Source of the DNA: Notospermus geniculatus
Lineage: Eukaryota > Nemertea > Pilidiophora > Heteronemertea > Lineidae
Length of the DNA stretch: 64,000 nucleotides
Reading direction: 5' to 3'
Assembly (NCBI GenBank): GCA_002633025.1
Contig: NMRB01000604.1
Span: forward strand, 90,761-154,760
Made by a program: the position numbers and the translations under genes. The notes beneath the pieces are model-generated. The model saw nothing but the letters and a program-made list of their open reading frames with translations. It ran no database searches and had not been told where the DNA came from. Below are positions 12,835 through 25,954 of the stretch, in pieces (the first letter of the stretch is position 1; each line of letters begins with the position of its first letter).

Positions 12835-13729
12835 TTAGGCCTACTGTTTTTGACAACATCTGTACGGAATCTGCTCAACAGCTGCCGTCACTACATAGAG
12901 TAGCGTAGAGAGAAAGCAAGAACATCACGGTACTGTCGTTTTCCCTTCACAAACTACACGTTTGACTTTTTCGCTTTTTTGAGACAACCTGTAGACCTGG
13001 CGCAAATCCCACCCTCCAACAGAATTATCGTAAAACCTAAAAGGTTAATAATGCAGAAGATCAACACATCCCGGAAAGAAATACTCCATTTACGCTAGAT
13101 AAAAGATTTATGTCCACAGCGTGACCAGTAAAACGTGAGGAAGAAGCGCATAATGACAACGCCATAGGCCAGGCTTGACCAGCAAACGATCCATTGATAA
13201 TCCTCACTACCTTCCAGCAAGACAATTTCTTTGATAATCCGGATTCGTGGTCAGTACCACCACACAGGGAAATTGGTTTCTAGTTTTTATCTTCCAAACT
13301 CTCAGCCTCATCTGTTCAAGTATAGTTTTTACGTTGTGTCACCGTGTGCATCTTCCTCGTAAATTGTTTTCACCAACATTGATTTGGGAGAATCACGCGG
13401 CCGGGATTTCTTGTTTTGTGGCCCTGTATTACCTAACTGACTGACTGAGCCATGGAAGACCAACATCCCCAAGCCCTGTAATACGATATTCCTGAAACTC
13501 TAACTGTATACCCATTGCCATTTAACGAAACACACGACCCAGTTGAACGCTTCCCTTTTTCCCCGGGAGATTCCTGCAGCCTTCTAATTTGATTTGATTT
13601 TCCGAACCACTTCAACCCAATCCATCTTGAAAAGCCCTCGAAGGAGTTTAACTTTCAGCATGTTGGAAATGTAAGACGGTTGCCATTGGCCAAGGGATCA
13701 CCATTTAGTAGTTTACTAAACAAGGTACC
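12605..13729 (+). repeat. Direct duplication copy A (about 1.12 kb)
   Basis: Nearly identical to 13731-14853. It ends exactly at a single n (13730), after which the sequence restarts at the same base, agaccgttctc. Differences are a handful of substitutions and small indels. The content is the foldback MITE plus non-coding sequence. Confidence 0.9.
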
Positions 13730-13730
13730 N

Positions 13731-14853
13731 AGACCGTTCTCAAATTGACGTAAACAACAAAGATCTGCGCACTTCCGCCGAAATCTCAACCACAACCTCG
13801 GTCTGAAACTGAATGACGTGACGCAGACACTAACCCCACCGTTGCGTCAGACTCGACCATTGCTGAATCATGGATGGCGTCATGTCAGCTGGTTTCGATC
13901 GAGGTTCTGGTTGAGATTTCGGCGTAAGTGCGCAGATCTGCGAATTTGAGGATGGTCTATTAGGCCTACTGTTTTTGACAATATCTGTACGGAATCTGCT
14001 CAACAGCTGCCGTCACTACATAGAGTAGCGTAGAGAGAAAGCAAGAACATCCCGGTACTGTCGTCTTCCCTTCACAAACTGCACGTTTGACTTTTTCGCT
14101 TTTTTTGAGACAACCTGTAGACCTGGCGCAAATCCCACCCTCCAACAGAATTATCGTAAAACCTAAAAGGTTAATAATGCAGAGGATCAACACATCCCGG
14201 AAAGAAATACTCCATTTACGCTAAATAAAAGATTTATGTCCACAGCGTGACCAGTAACGTGAGGAAGAAGCGCATAATGACAACGCCATAGGCCAGGCTT
14301 GACCAGCAAACGATCCATTGATAATCCTCACTACCTTCCAGCAAGACAATTTCTTTGATAATCCGGATTCGTGGTCAGTACCACCGCACAGGGAAATTGG
14401 TTTCTAGTTTTTATCTTCCAAACTCTCAGCCTCATCTGTTCAAGTATAGTTTTTACGTTGTGTCACCGTGTGCATCTTCCTCGTAAATTGTTTTCACCAA
14501 CATTGATTTGGGAGAATCACGCGGCCGGGATTTCTTGTTTTGTGGCCCTGTATTACCTAACTGACTGACTGAGCCATGGAAGACCAACATCCCCAAGCCC
14601 TGTAATACGATATTCCTGAAACTCTAACTGTATACCCATTGCCATTTAACGAAACACACGACCCAGTTGAACGCTTCCCTTTTTCCCCGGGAGATTCCTG
14701 CAGCCTTCTAATTTGATTTGATTTTCCGAACCACTTCAACCCAATCCATCTTGAAAAGCCCTCGAAGGAGTTTAACTTTCAGCATGTTGGAAATGTAAGA
14801 CGGTTGCCATTGGCCAAGGGATCACCATTTAGTAGTTTACTAAACAAGGTACC
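13731..14853 (+). repeat. Direct duplication copy B (about 1.12 kb)
   Basis: Second copy of 12605-13729. It continues beyond the copied part into unique sequence at gttattgacc, so copy A looks like a second allele of the same locus joined at the n. Confidence 0.9.
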
Positions 14854-14884
14854 GTTATTGACCATCTGCTATGACCCCCCCCCC

Positions 14885-14894
14885 NNNNNNNNNN
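14885..14894. other. Assembly gap in a poly-C tract
   Basis: Ten N bases lie inside a long C homopolymer, which suggests the gap was caused by failure to sequence the tract. Confidence 0.95.
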
Positions 14895-15728
14895 CCCCCC
14901 CCCCCGCCTATGGACGAGTATTACGAATACCGCCAATTCTGACATTGAAATTTCAAGGTTATCCTCTTTCGCATTCCCATAGTTAAAAAAAGCCTGAGCG
15001 TGTCCAAGATAAATCGGGCAGACACAGACGAAAAGAATGCACTCGAAGCAATAGACAAACGATCGATTTGGAACTGATCAGAGGCGTTCTTTTTTCTTTA
15101 AACCTCTGAAATGGCTCTAAATTGCTCTACCAACGACAAAAGGAAACCATTAACTACTTAATCTTTGTCTTCCGCCAGGATATATCTTTCACCTGTCACA
15201 TATATGACCCAAGCCGCGGCATCTTGTTCAGGAAACACCTGCTAGGCTAAAGGTGAAGTTGTCTCCACTTTGCTAACAGTTGTTTCATTATCATCCTTAA
15301 TTCTACCGTAGTCATGGTAACATGAAATAGATACTTTGTGTAAACCCGCGAGGCAGAATTTTTTGCCAAATGTCTCAGGGAATATGGAATAGCATTCTCA
15401 ATAACCTCGGTATTTTGACAAGCAATATCCGTGTCCAATTCGAAGACGAAAACAAAAAAGGCAGTTCTGTTAAGACATTAAGCTTGGTAGAAGTAGAATC
15501 AACATGATGAACGTATATGTCGATGCAAATTCCTTGATCCGAGACCCATCAGTCGACTATGTCCGACCAATTTTTCGTCGATAGAAGTCACTTTTGTGAG
15601 AGACGGTAAGATACATTAGAAAGCAGCCCTAAGGATCACAAATGGCTCTAGCAACTTCGTTCCGCATATCATTGTTTACAAAATGGAACGGCGGTCTCAA
15701 AGGTGCCAATGACCTTCTTTGACAGGAG

Positions 15729-16163
15729 TTATACCGGTATTTGAGGCAGTCTTGCGCCTTTGACTTTCATAGCCCCTGGTGACCTATGGTAATGCTGCCC
15801 TGTGCAACGTGGGTTGAAAACAAAGTGAATGACATAATGGCAACATTTGAAGACGGTTGGCTTTTCCGCTCCGCCAAGCAATGAACCAAATGGTGTCATT
15901 TGATAGCGAGTGTCGTAAAACAGTGTCGTAAACACCGACCGCTTTTCGCCCGACGAGTTCCATTGATGACATCCTAAATCACAACTTTCCCCTGCATTCT
16001 GCTTCAATGCACAATTGTCCCATACAGTTGCTTTTAATTGCTCAGCTGCCGTGATAAATTTCTTCTTGTTGGCAAGCTTTCTTGACACTGTGCAGTACCG
16101 AATGGGTGCAAACGTTTTATTTTCGAGTGCAAAAAAGGTGTGCCATGCAGTCATGGCAGTCAA
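15729..16163 (-). CDS. Hypothetical open frame (144 codons), uncertain
   Basis: This is an uninterrupted minus-strand frame starting at an ATG and ending with TAA-side intergenic sequence. Part of it looks protein-like (KKFITAAEQLKATVWDNCAL, then several cysteines), but I recognise no domain, signal peptide or splice signal. It overlaps the start of the plus-strand frame at 16145 by about 19 bases, so the two frames are divergent. It may be a chance frame, an exon or an old gene relic. Confidence is low because the flanks offer no support. Confidence 0.2.
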   Translation of the reverse strand: MTAMTAWHTFFALENKTFAPIRYCTVSRKLANKKKFITAAEQLKATVWDNCALKQNAGESCDLGCHQWNSSGEKRSVFTTLFYDTRYQMTPFGSLLGGAEKPTVFKCCHYVIHFVFNPRCTGQHYHRSPGAMKVKGARLPQIPV

Positions 16164-16453
16164 AGGAGCCGATTACTCAAGATGGCGATTCATGGTCAGA
16201 CTTTTCGAAGAAATGTTATATCATTTGGGATACTGTACATTTTGAAGTTTTCTTTTGCCCGAAATCAATGAAGAAGTTACAGCATGATGGAGATTTCCTC
16301 TTTTGGGAATTCAAACAGGAACGGTTTTCTAAGATTAAAAAAATCATCCAGTCAGAACATTTAGAGAACATCAATCTTTCTCCAATGGAGGTCTTACGAT
16401 CGCTTGACGCTGCAAAAGAGGCTGCAGTAGATCATTACACGACCTCAAATTAA
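16145..16453 (+). CDS. Hypothetical open frame (102 codons), uncertain
   Basis: The frame starts at ATG 16145 and ends at TAA 16451-16453. The peptide is rich in aromatic and charged residues (SWSDFSKKCYIIWDTVHFEV) and has a helical-looking C-terminal part (ENINLSPMEVLRSLDAAKEA). It reads like real protein, but I recognise no family. The frame is open a little further upstream from 16082 without another ATG. It could be a terminal exon or a relic of a mobile-element protein. Confidence 0.25.
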   Translation: MQSWQSKEPITQDGDSWSDFSKKCYIIWDTVHFEVFFCPKSMKKLQHDGDFLFWEFKQERFSKIKKIIQSEHLENINLSPMEVLRSLDAAKEAAVDHYTTSN

Positions 16454-19164
16454 AAATAACTGGAATATTCTCCATTAGCTGAGCGACTCTTCTCTTGATC
16501 TCGAGCCTTGTAAGTTACTCAAGAAGGTTTCTCCCAAGCCGAGTTCATTTTGTAAAGAAACGTCTGCTGTGATTTCCCAATACCCAATAAGGCAGAATTC
16601 ATTTTCCAAAAATCTGAGGTAATTCAACAGAGAAACATGCGCTGAGGTATCCTGTTACCAACCCTTTCGTGCCATCAATTCATAAATTTATTCAACTGTT
16701 CACTTCAGCTTATAATCTCGTGTAACTTTATTGGATTTCAGTGTAATTCCAAACTTAACCTTTCTGTACCATAAAACTACGTTACTACTTCTGATACTCC
16801 ACAACCCGACCGCGGATACGTCGAGCAACTTCATTCCACAATTGAACGATGGTAATATTTCGGATCATATTGGCTTTACTGCCTGACTGGCTCACCGAGA
16901 TGCCGTAAGATTGGTTTCTATCGGGTTCATTGCGGAACAAAGACAATTTACTATCTCACAGGAGCTTATGCCATTGACGATGTCATTAGAGTTGTTTCTA
17001 AGAGTATTAGGCTTTCAGGAATCCATTAAGGTAGAAGTTACTTTGAGAAATCAGCTTGTAAATGCTACTTTCCTTTAGTGAATCTACTCGCTTGCTAATG
17101 TATCATTTGATAAGAATAACTGGCCAACAGGGCTGTAACTTAGGCTATTTCTTTGCTTATATCAGAGGTATTCAACTATTCTATTCTTGGACAATTTCTC
17201 TTTATTTAGTTCCTAAGCATGTTCATCATGCACTCCTCACTCGCTGAAATTGCTCATGCCCTCGCAGGTCACGACTCTCACAAAGGGGGAACAATCCTTC
17301 TTAAAGTGGTTTTCATTCCGGCTGTTTTTACATGCAAGTCTAAGTTAAGTAGGTTTTATTTGGGAGGATCTAATGCTACTCCTACTGATGCCTGCGTGTA
17401 TTGTTTGTCACGGTGTCATAGAATGTAATACCCAGATGTCCCCTAAGTACATTTACGGATTAGCGGGAAATTGGACTCGAGAGAGACCAATACAAAATGT
17501 ATATACCTGGCCTGCCTGGCCAATGTAACTCTGCTTCACGTTCGCAGATGGTAGTAGGCCTACTGCCCGACTTTCGATTTTGCTCATGCACGAGTTAACT
17601 GAATGTTACTTCAGCTGTACCTCCGAATCTCGCTGGAGGCAGCCTTCCGCCACCTTCAGCTGATCAATCCAATACACAATCGTTTCAGTCAAGTGAAGCG
17701 ATTGGATCGCCGTCTACCACCTCAACGCTAATCAACATTTTCTACCATCACACACTTTCCCATCGTCGGTCTCGTAAGCACCACTGTATCTGAGGGCGCC
17801 TGATTGGGTCTGAACACTCAATATTTGGATGTGAACGGGTCAGTGAACTTTGGCTATCAATCGGGGTTCGCCGTGTTTGCTTTCAGAACGAATTCCGATC
17901 GACTGGAAGCAGATAAGGATAACACCAGTGTGATGTGTCATCGCTTGTGAACTTGGCCGGCGACGAAGAACTGATGTCGGCAGAGCTGTTAGCTACAGCG
18001 GAAACATTCTTCGGCGTTAGTGAGATATTTGAGGTCGTTGCCGGTGCATTTCCCTGTCACATGAACTTTGTAAATTGACGGAGAGTTCGACCCAGGTTTT
18101 ACCTGCGGTTCTGTACACCACCCATGCACAGCAATGGAAATCCTGCCACGGCCAACACTGAGGGGGGGGGGTGTACGGGAGAAACTGACCTGGGGCCTCA
18201 TTCATGGTGGCGTCCAGCCGTGGATTGCCTATTGTTCACTGGTTGAAGAACAAAGGATTTGTGGCTTGGCAAAGAAGCAATGGCTTCGTGAATCAGCTCT
18301 GTACTACATTTGTACATGTACCTTGTGTGCCGCGCTTGACCAGCAACAAGCAATATTTAATCGCGCTAGACACAATACATGAGATCCCATTCCACAACTC
18401 TGGCAAGAGTGTTAGCCACAGCTGTCAATTTGCGACAGGCTTCTCCGTCATCTTATATCAGAGCCAAGTTTTGAAACGCCACGGGCAATTAGCTCAGCGA
18501 ACACGATAAATCTGTTTGTCTCGAATTTTGGTCGCAAGATGAAGATAAATGAAACCGATTTATACCACACGTTTAATACCAACTTGAAAGATAGTTCCGC
18601 CCAGCTTCACAAATCAAGTGGTATTGGTAGAGTCATCGGTTTTCTTTCATCATCACCGATAAACTCAGTCAGCTGGAACATTGGAAAGTTTACTAACTCA
18701 ATCAAATAAGCCACTAGTTAAATTTAACGCTTGACTTTGATACGTGAACAAGTCAGAAAAGCTTCCGGGGAAAGCACTCTTGGAAATACTGTATACCGTT
18801 CGACCACGGGTTCGACGGGGAGTAAACGTTTTCCTCATTTCTGTCTCCCATGTGATCCATCCTACCTCAATACCTGCCTCTAACGTACAGTACATGTACA
18901 TGTAACATTATGCATGTCCTTTAACCTAGGAATCCACTGTTGATTTTCTGCTTTGCGACTTTGGAACCTCCTTCCTGCGATTGAATACGACCGCAAGGAA
19001 CTGATACCGGTCGCCGACCTGAAATTGATCACATCTTCGCCATTGGTGGAAATCACGTCTAGCTAGTCCACTTCGGCGATCGAGTGCCCAGTTGCAACGC
19101 AACCCAGTCGCAAAGCAAGTCGCAACGGAAAATCAGCTTGAAAATCAATGGTGGATTCCCAGCT
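16454..19164. other. Intergenic, no recognisable gene
   Basis: Short frames only. The stretch 18194-18300 resembles the MITE at 36809 in small blocks (cctattgttcact and aaaggattt, with a terminal attcatg/cgtgaat pair). It is probably a diverged member of that family. Confidence 0.4.
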
Positions 19165-19402
19165 TAAGCCTAGGTCACATATCCACTCCGGGGCCCGTAC
19201 GGCGACCGTACGGCGAGTAAAAACAGACATTTTGGCCAATTTCTACGGTGCCCAGTTTGATCTAGTTTAATTTCCGCTTATCCATTGAGGCGATTTCGGC
19301 ATAATTCAGCTTCGATCTGAGTTTCAGTCTCAAAAATCCACAGCAAGCCGCTGGGTGGGGAAAATCGTACGGCGCCCGGTGGCATTTGTGACCCAGGCTT
19401 TA
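19165..19402. repeat. MITE family B, copy 1
   Basis: The ends taagcctaggtcacatatcc and its approximate complement form terminal repeats. Inside are cggggcccgtac, cggcgagtaaaaacagaca and, near the far end, gcaagccgctgggtggggaaa. The same blocks occur in reverse order and strand at 33025-33248, which shows two copies in opposite orientation. Confidence 0.75.
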
Positions 19403-22400
19403 CCTACCTGCTTACACTCTCAACAGTCCGTTCTCGTCCTGACAATTTTCTATCCTTGCTTTCAAAAAAAAGAAAATCGTACATGTAATCCTCTGTACAA
19501 GACCCTCTCTGCGCCGATCTCCCTTTTTCATAAGTCCATCCTGAGATACCTGCAGTGATTTTGATTAAACGACTATCTTTCCTTGTCGTGTGTTGGGTTT
19601 TTCCGATACCATCATTTGATTGAGAGTCTGACTTTTTGCACCATCACTCTTACACAAAAGTGATTATTGCTCCGCAGAGATGGGCATTTATTCCTTACCA
19701 TTGCAGATAAGTGGATGAAGGATAGTGGGTGTTTTAGGGGCCGGCCGATGGGTTGAAGTTCTGAAAAAGGAACTACGAAGAACCTTTTGAGCGATTGGCT
19801 GGTCTGTGTTCCCCGGTCAGCGCGGTGTGCGACACTGGCTGTTGCTGGCAAAGAACATGGTGGTAGCTAGAAGAGTGGTTAGTGCAGGTTTTACAATTCT
19901 GGCCCGAAAAATGTAGCATACGTGGGATGCTGCTCCGAAGGACACCTAAATGTCAAACCTTGTTATTCATGTCGTTTATTCATGTACTCTGCCCTAATGA
20001 CGACATCTTAGCCGACCAGGAGTCGGTCGTACTGCGGGCCTTCAGCATAAAACGCAGTAAGGTTCATGCTAATGAAGTGCTACCGTTGTCAAATATTCTT
20101 CCTGTGAACCAAAAAAACACGTTTCATGACGTTAGTCTAAGAGATATTTTTCAGTGGTTGGTGACAAGAAATTTGAAGACTTTATCTATTTTTGATGTAT
20201 GACTCGGCCTGAATCGAGCACAACAGTCTAAATTTCAGTTACGTCATAAAAACACACCTCATAATTATTTACCTATCCTCCCGACCGTTAACAGCGATAG
20301 ACAATCTCTTTCATTTGCTAAATGCAGCGATGCAACCGGATCGAAGCCATTGGTGCTAAAGACACCAAAATGGAAATCACGGAAATCACTCAGTGGAAAT
20401 GAGATACAGTCAGTGTGTATTCAACGCAACAGCCAAGATAACATGGAAATATTTTAAGAGAATAATCGATAGCACATCAAAGACAGAATTTTAGAAGACG
20501 TTCTCCACTCCTCTGTTACGAAATTACCACAACTTCCTTCATGTTTGGTTGTGTGGGTTGCGTTCAGAGGTGAACCTCGGGCACTTACATAGTTTTATGT
20601 TTGATGAGCCAGAACTGAACTAAAATTAATGACGGAAGAGTATCTTCTGTGGTAGGTTTATTTTTTTTGTAATATACGGAAGTGTACTACTGCAAACGAC
20701 AAAAATATTTTAAAAATATGTCATTGATACGACGATTTTTGGAGATCTAAAAAAATTGCCATTGGCACCAACACACTTCCGTTAGTAATGAATATGTAGG
20801 TGGTATACATGTATACATAGGTGACGACGTCAAAAAATATGAAAAACCATTCATGAGAATGACGATGGTTTTCAAGATTTGTGTCTGAACCGTTGATTTT
20901 AGGGCTATTTGAATGCTTGTTACGCGTGCAAATGAATAAACATGGCTAGTGCTAGCATGGCGCAGTTGGCAGCTCTTTCTAGTGCATTATGATATTCTCA
21001 CCTCCTTGCAATTCTTTCGCACTCATTTCGCGTGCGATTTCCTTCCCACCCACATCAACTAAAACTAAAACGTTCAATGGATTCTATTTCCTATCAAATC
21101 GATGATGAGTTGCAAAAACAATTCTGGAATTTGAACGGGCTAAATCCCTAGAGGAATCATTAACGTAATCTAAATGATCATGGCGAAGGCAAGACGATTG
21201 GCACCAGGCGGTGAGGTTTTAGATGAAGCCGGAGCTGAATCGGTGATCAAGGCGTGTTCCAATCGAGTGAAATTGCCATTAAAGCAGAATTCAAAGACGA
21301 ACGAACCGAAACGAAAAGTAAACAAATTAGGTGGGTGTAAAAGTGGAACTTGGGTGTAGGCGGAACGTCGGTTAATCAAGATTATGAAACACTCCATCGA
21401 AATTTTCGTAAGGATGATTTTCAACGTGAGGGTTGGGCGTATTGTCGGTTACTGCTGTTATCAAGAGCAATAACAGACACTGCTGGGCATTGCTGTCATC
21501 GTGAGGACATGCCATTCAAGAGTTCGATATTTCCTTTTTGAAGTGATCAAAGAATACCGTAGCTGCTTGAGCCTTCAGGGTTATGGAAATACATGTAGGA
21601 GTTGGCAAATAGCGCGGCAACAACTCGGGAATAAGTCCATTTGACCGACGTGCCCTAAAATTCATTAGGGAGAAAACTCTACGCCACGATGCCGACGTGA
21701 AGAATATTCATGACATGTACATGTATCGTGCCCATAGTTGGCAGTAATGTTGGACAGCAGAACTACCCACATGGTTCAATCGTTTCTGTGCCCACCGGTC
21801 GTCAATCACCCTGTCTCCGTAGACACTCTAACGACTTTTGACCGAAAAATACCATTTCCCCTGTTGGACATTCGTACCAATTTGGTTACGTCAAGTCTGA
21901 TTAGCAGACGTCAATTTCGTGCACTTAGGGCGGATTCTGCATTTCCGCGGTGTAGTCGACCCCTCGCGGAGTTCTCTTCTGAAAGTTTTACGTCGTAGAA
22001 GAAGAAACATGCTCGAATTAACCCTAGCGGAAGAATTTTACACCATCAGAGCTCCGGGAGAACCGACAACTACTGCTCAGTGCAGCAAAATATCAAATTA
22101 TTACGAAATATGCAGCTAAGCAGTATCATGCCTACAGCAAGTAAAATAAGAATATGGACAACAAGAATATGGGTATTTGCTTGGAAATGATGACCGTTCG
22201 ATTATGCCCAAGGTCATGCACCTCATCAGTGACCACAAAAACTCTCAAGACCGCACATAAGTAGACTGCACGGACCACTTCCGCACTTGCCGCGAAGCAC
22301 CCCATCTCGAGCTCATCAGAAGAATCCGGCGAACCGGAAACGTATTGGTGTTTGATAGATTTGCTCGGCTTGAGGCGACTGCAGGTCAGGGCAGTAATTG

Positions 22401-22679
22401 ATTATCGTTCATTTGACCAGTGATCCGATCCCACAATAAGCATTAGAGGCGTCCATTAGGGCATTGTGCTTGATTGCTCCGACCTTCGAGCAGATGCGTT
22501 GGTCAGATTTAGCCTAGCGCAGTTTTTGTGAGAAGAGACAGTCTGGTCGTTCAGAATATCACGAGCAATTTATACCACATTACAGCAGATGTGACTATCT
22601 GTTTGCCTCAGAGTGACATCGGGTGTCAGTCTGATTGGTCAACAGCTAGATTGCCGATAGGCTGCATGGTGTGAACAAG
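19403..22679. other. Intergenic, no recognisable gene
   Basis: Short frames only. The frame at 19882-20202 on the plus strand (106 codons) has no recognisable domain and no supporting signal, so it is not called. Confidence 0.4.
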
Positions 22680-22907
22680 ATGGTGGACGTCAGCGCCAAT
22701 GATCTAGAAACCGTACGAAACGGACAGTTAGATTGGTCAAACTCCATCGATACTCGAAACTCATTGATCGAAACGGCAGATGCCGAGACTCAAACATCTG
22801 ACTTTGTTCATCGTCGGCGTGGTGAATCTGCGCCTACCATGTACAAACTGTACGTGCTTCGTGATTCGCCCATCGTGAACAACTGCGCCGAGGAAATCTG
22901 CATATAG
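22680..22907 (+). CDS. Candidate small protein or first coding exon, unrecognised
   Basis: The frame begins at ATG 22680 with a favourable context (aacaagATGG), follows a very short upstream ATG-GTG-TGA frame, and ends with TAG. The 75-codon peptide starts MVDVSANDLETVRNGQLDWS and is acidic, polar and free of low complexity, so it reads like an N-terminal region of a regulatory protein. A potential donor, G|GTGAAT, lies inside the frame near 22823, so it may instead be a first exon whose later exons were not found. No family recognised. Confidence 0.3.
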   Translation: MVDVSANDLETVRNGQLDWSNSIDTRNSLIETADAETQTSDFVHRRRGESAPTMYKLYVLRDSPIVNNCAEEICI

Positions 22908-23531
22908 TTACCTGATTGGACGCCACGCCATGATAGCCTTTGTCGTTGTTTCATTAGTAACAACACTGAACGGAAGTTTTAAGTATCCGGGGTCGCCGTT
23001 AGAGGTACTTCGTCAGCAGCTGCTTCAGAAATGAAAGGCAACATAACATACTCATCACAGAGTACGAGTCATTCATCTCTCGTCTCCGAAGGGGACAATC
23101 TCATTCAAAATGCATTTGACTGAAAAAGGTACCAAGCCAAAGTAACGGAGTGCTAACCAAGCGTTCCCTTATGTGTATTTCATTCGCACTGCTTCGTCAC
23201 ACGATCGCAACATTCCATACCCATTTCCACCGATCGCAGTGGGTCTACCGTATTCATCCTGACTGCATATCCATATCTGCACCTTTATCTCCATCTATCC
23301 AGATTTATGGTTTCATGCCTGACACAGCTCTGACAGATACGCAGTCACCGAATATTTAACCGATGGTCACAAACTCGCTGGCTGAATGCGAAGTGACTAT
23401 TATTAATCTTCATCGTCTGTTTTCCTTCGTGTGTTGTGGAACCGAAGCAAGGCAGAAGCAGACGTCCCATCGATCAAATTGGGGAAGAGGTGGGCCGGAA
23501 TTCCCCTCCCCTTCTTCTCAGAAGTGTCGGC

Positions 23532-24012
23532 GATGGAATTTTGCAGCTATCCAGGTAAATGAGATAGAATTTTGCAGTTGTCGTGGTAAAGGAGATGGAA
23601 TTCTGCAGTTGTCATGTATAGAAGATGGAATTCTGCAGTTGTTAAGTATAAGATGGAATTCTGCAGTTGTCGTGTATAGAAGATGGAATTCTGAGGTTGT
23701 CATGTATAGAAAATGGAATTCTGCAGTTGTTTTAGTATAAGATGGAATTCTGCAGTTGTCATGTATAGAAGATGGAATTCTGCAGTTGTCATGTGTAGAA
23801 GATGGAATTTTGCAGTTGTCATGTATAGAAGATGGAATTCTGCAGCTGTCAAGTATAGGAGATGGAATTTTGCAGTTGTCTGCAGGTAAAAACGCTGATG
23901 GAATTCTTCAGTTGCCCAGGAATCGAAAATGGAAATTCTGCAGTTTTCCAGATAAAAAAGGACAGAATTCTGCAGCTTTCCACAGAAAGAGGATGGAATT
24001 CTGCAGTTGTGT
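23532..24012 (+). repeat. 30-bp minisatellite (about 15 units)
   Basis: The unit is about 30 bp, gatggaattctgcagttgtc plus a variable tail such as atgtatagaa. Later units are more diverged. Each good unit carries overlapping EcoRI and PstI recognition sequences (GAATTCTGCAG). Because 30 is divisible by three, all reading frames stay open as decapeptide repeats on both strands. This explains the several apparent open frames here, which I do not call as genes. Confidence 0.95.
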
Positions 24013-25794
24013 TGGTCATCAATGAAGACCTTCTTGGTGAGTAGAATCGACCATCGTGTCCGATGTCCCACGAGACCAATCAGAAGCCATACAGTGTTCG
24101 ATGGCGAAGCATGGTATCGTCCGCTGCGTCAACAAGAAGATCATAAAGTGTTAAGCTATGCGGGATGATCGATACAGAACGTGGATGTAGTGACTTTCGA
24201 AGCTTATGACGGAGGACATCTGACAGCTGCCAGACGTCGTAAATTTCCTGATGGGGAGTCGGCTATTATAGCGTATCATTATTTCGTTAGGCTGTCTGGT
24301 CGTTCAGACAGGCAGTATATATAGAGGCTGTAAAGTAGACGATCACTTGTACCGTCATTCCTTCAGTGCGTTAAGCCGATTAGAAACCACAACTTAATAG
24401 GCAGCGTTTTTGCTGAATTCAGCAAAATCACGAGTCCTACCTCTTCCTCACTGGAACTTGACTGCGACAAATCGTCACAATCTTCATGAATAATCTGAAA
24501 CTAACTTACTCGAAAGGAAACGCCTTTCTTGGGTAATCAATTTCCATCTCATGTCGAAGTTAATTACCAACTTCTCTGAGAATCAATACAGCCTATTTTC
24601 AACTTCGCTGTGTTTTAATTTCACGAACTAGAAAAGACAATAAAAACCGACATTGCAAATTGTATCATTTGTCGCCACATCACAGCTTTTTTGAATTTGG
24701 AGTGTAATATCTCAAAAAGGCGTAAAAACAAAGATTGATTGCTCGCCGAATGCTAAGCCGTGACACTGACGTATAAGTGAGAAAAGTCCCCCGAGCAGAA
24801 ATTTAAAGCGAAAAATAAAGGTATTGGTTTTTAAAATCTGAATTGATTCTGCGAAGTGGAAGATTATTCGTCTTTGGATATTTATTTTAGAAGAGATTGC
24901 TTTAGGGTGAAAAGGCATTTTATGCCTGGATAGACGCGTCTGTCAGATGTTGATAACAAATGTTTGGTAGGTTGTCGAAGGAGTTCAATCGTGAAAATCA
25001 AGAATGAAATCTTTTGTTGCGCTTGCCTTTTTGTTTCTACATCTTGGAGGAGCAATATTGAAATGACGGAATATGGTAAAGGTATTAGAAAACCTTATCT
25101 GTGTTGCTGACCAGTAATCGTACCATCTCCGTAAGATGACACCACCACCTGTCATATTTTTCATTCGCCCTAACGTAACGTGGGAAGTGAACTCCAACTC
25201 GACACCCATAAATTCCCCTAACAGATTTGCCGTATCGCATTTCTTACCGCGTCTGAAGCAAAAACAGTTGTCGTGAATGCAAACGAAAACCAAACCAACA
25301 GTAGCCTGTCAGATCGCGTATTTTATTTTTTCTACCTTCCGCTTGATTCACCGTGTCTTAGCACCGATCGTGATATTTCCCCGTGTGGTGGTTCAATGAA
25401 CATGGCTGGCGTCGACTTTAATTTTCTTGTCACGTGAGGGTCCCCGGCTGATTCTTTACGTATTATTTTCATTTCTTTATGTTGACACGCCAGGCTGCCA
25501 TTGACGGGGTGCGAAGGAAATTCTAATTGGATGTGAATGAAACGGAAGGAGTAATTGGATGATCTTGCACAACGGCACGTTTTAGTCGCATTGCTAATTG
25601 GACCAAGACCACAGCGAGTGCATCTCGAGCACGACCTCTTGCTGAAAATTCTGATTCGATTGCCTGGCCTTTGTTCGATCGAGAACTAAGATGACAACAT
25701 ACACTTACATGACACGACTATTCTAAACATTACCCTCAGATATGTCAGAGATGTCTTGTGGCGAAGTACCCCACTAAAACCACTGCATTTGAGA
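24013..25794. other. Intergenic, no recognisable gene
   Basis: Only short frames without domain signatures are present. Confidence 0.4.
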
Positions 25795-25954
25795 GATAGA
25801 GGCCACTGAGGGTGCGCATAAAACCGGGATTTGAGCGATAGAGGTCACTGAGGGTGCCCATAAAACGGGGATTTGAGGTCACTTAGGGTGCGCATAAAAC
25901 CGGGATTTGAGCGATACAGGTCACTGAGGGTGCACATAAAACGTGAATTTGGGC
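25795..25954 (+). repeat. 42-bp tandem repeat, about four units
   Basis: The unit is gatagaggtcactgagggtg followed by cgcataaaaccgggatttgagc. The third unit has lost about 7 bases and the last ends in gaatttgggc. A degenerate partial unit precedes the array. Confidence 0.85.

Noticed and set aside
23532-24012. CRISPR array
   Set aside because: Units are contiguous with variable tails and no regular unique spacers. The host is eukaryotic and no cas genes are present. It is a minisatellite.
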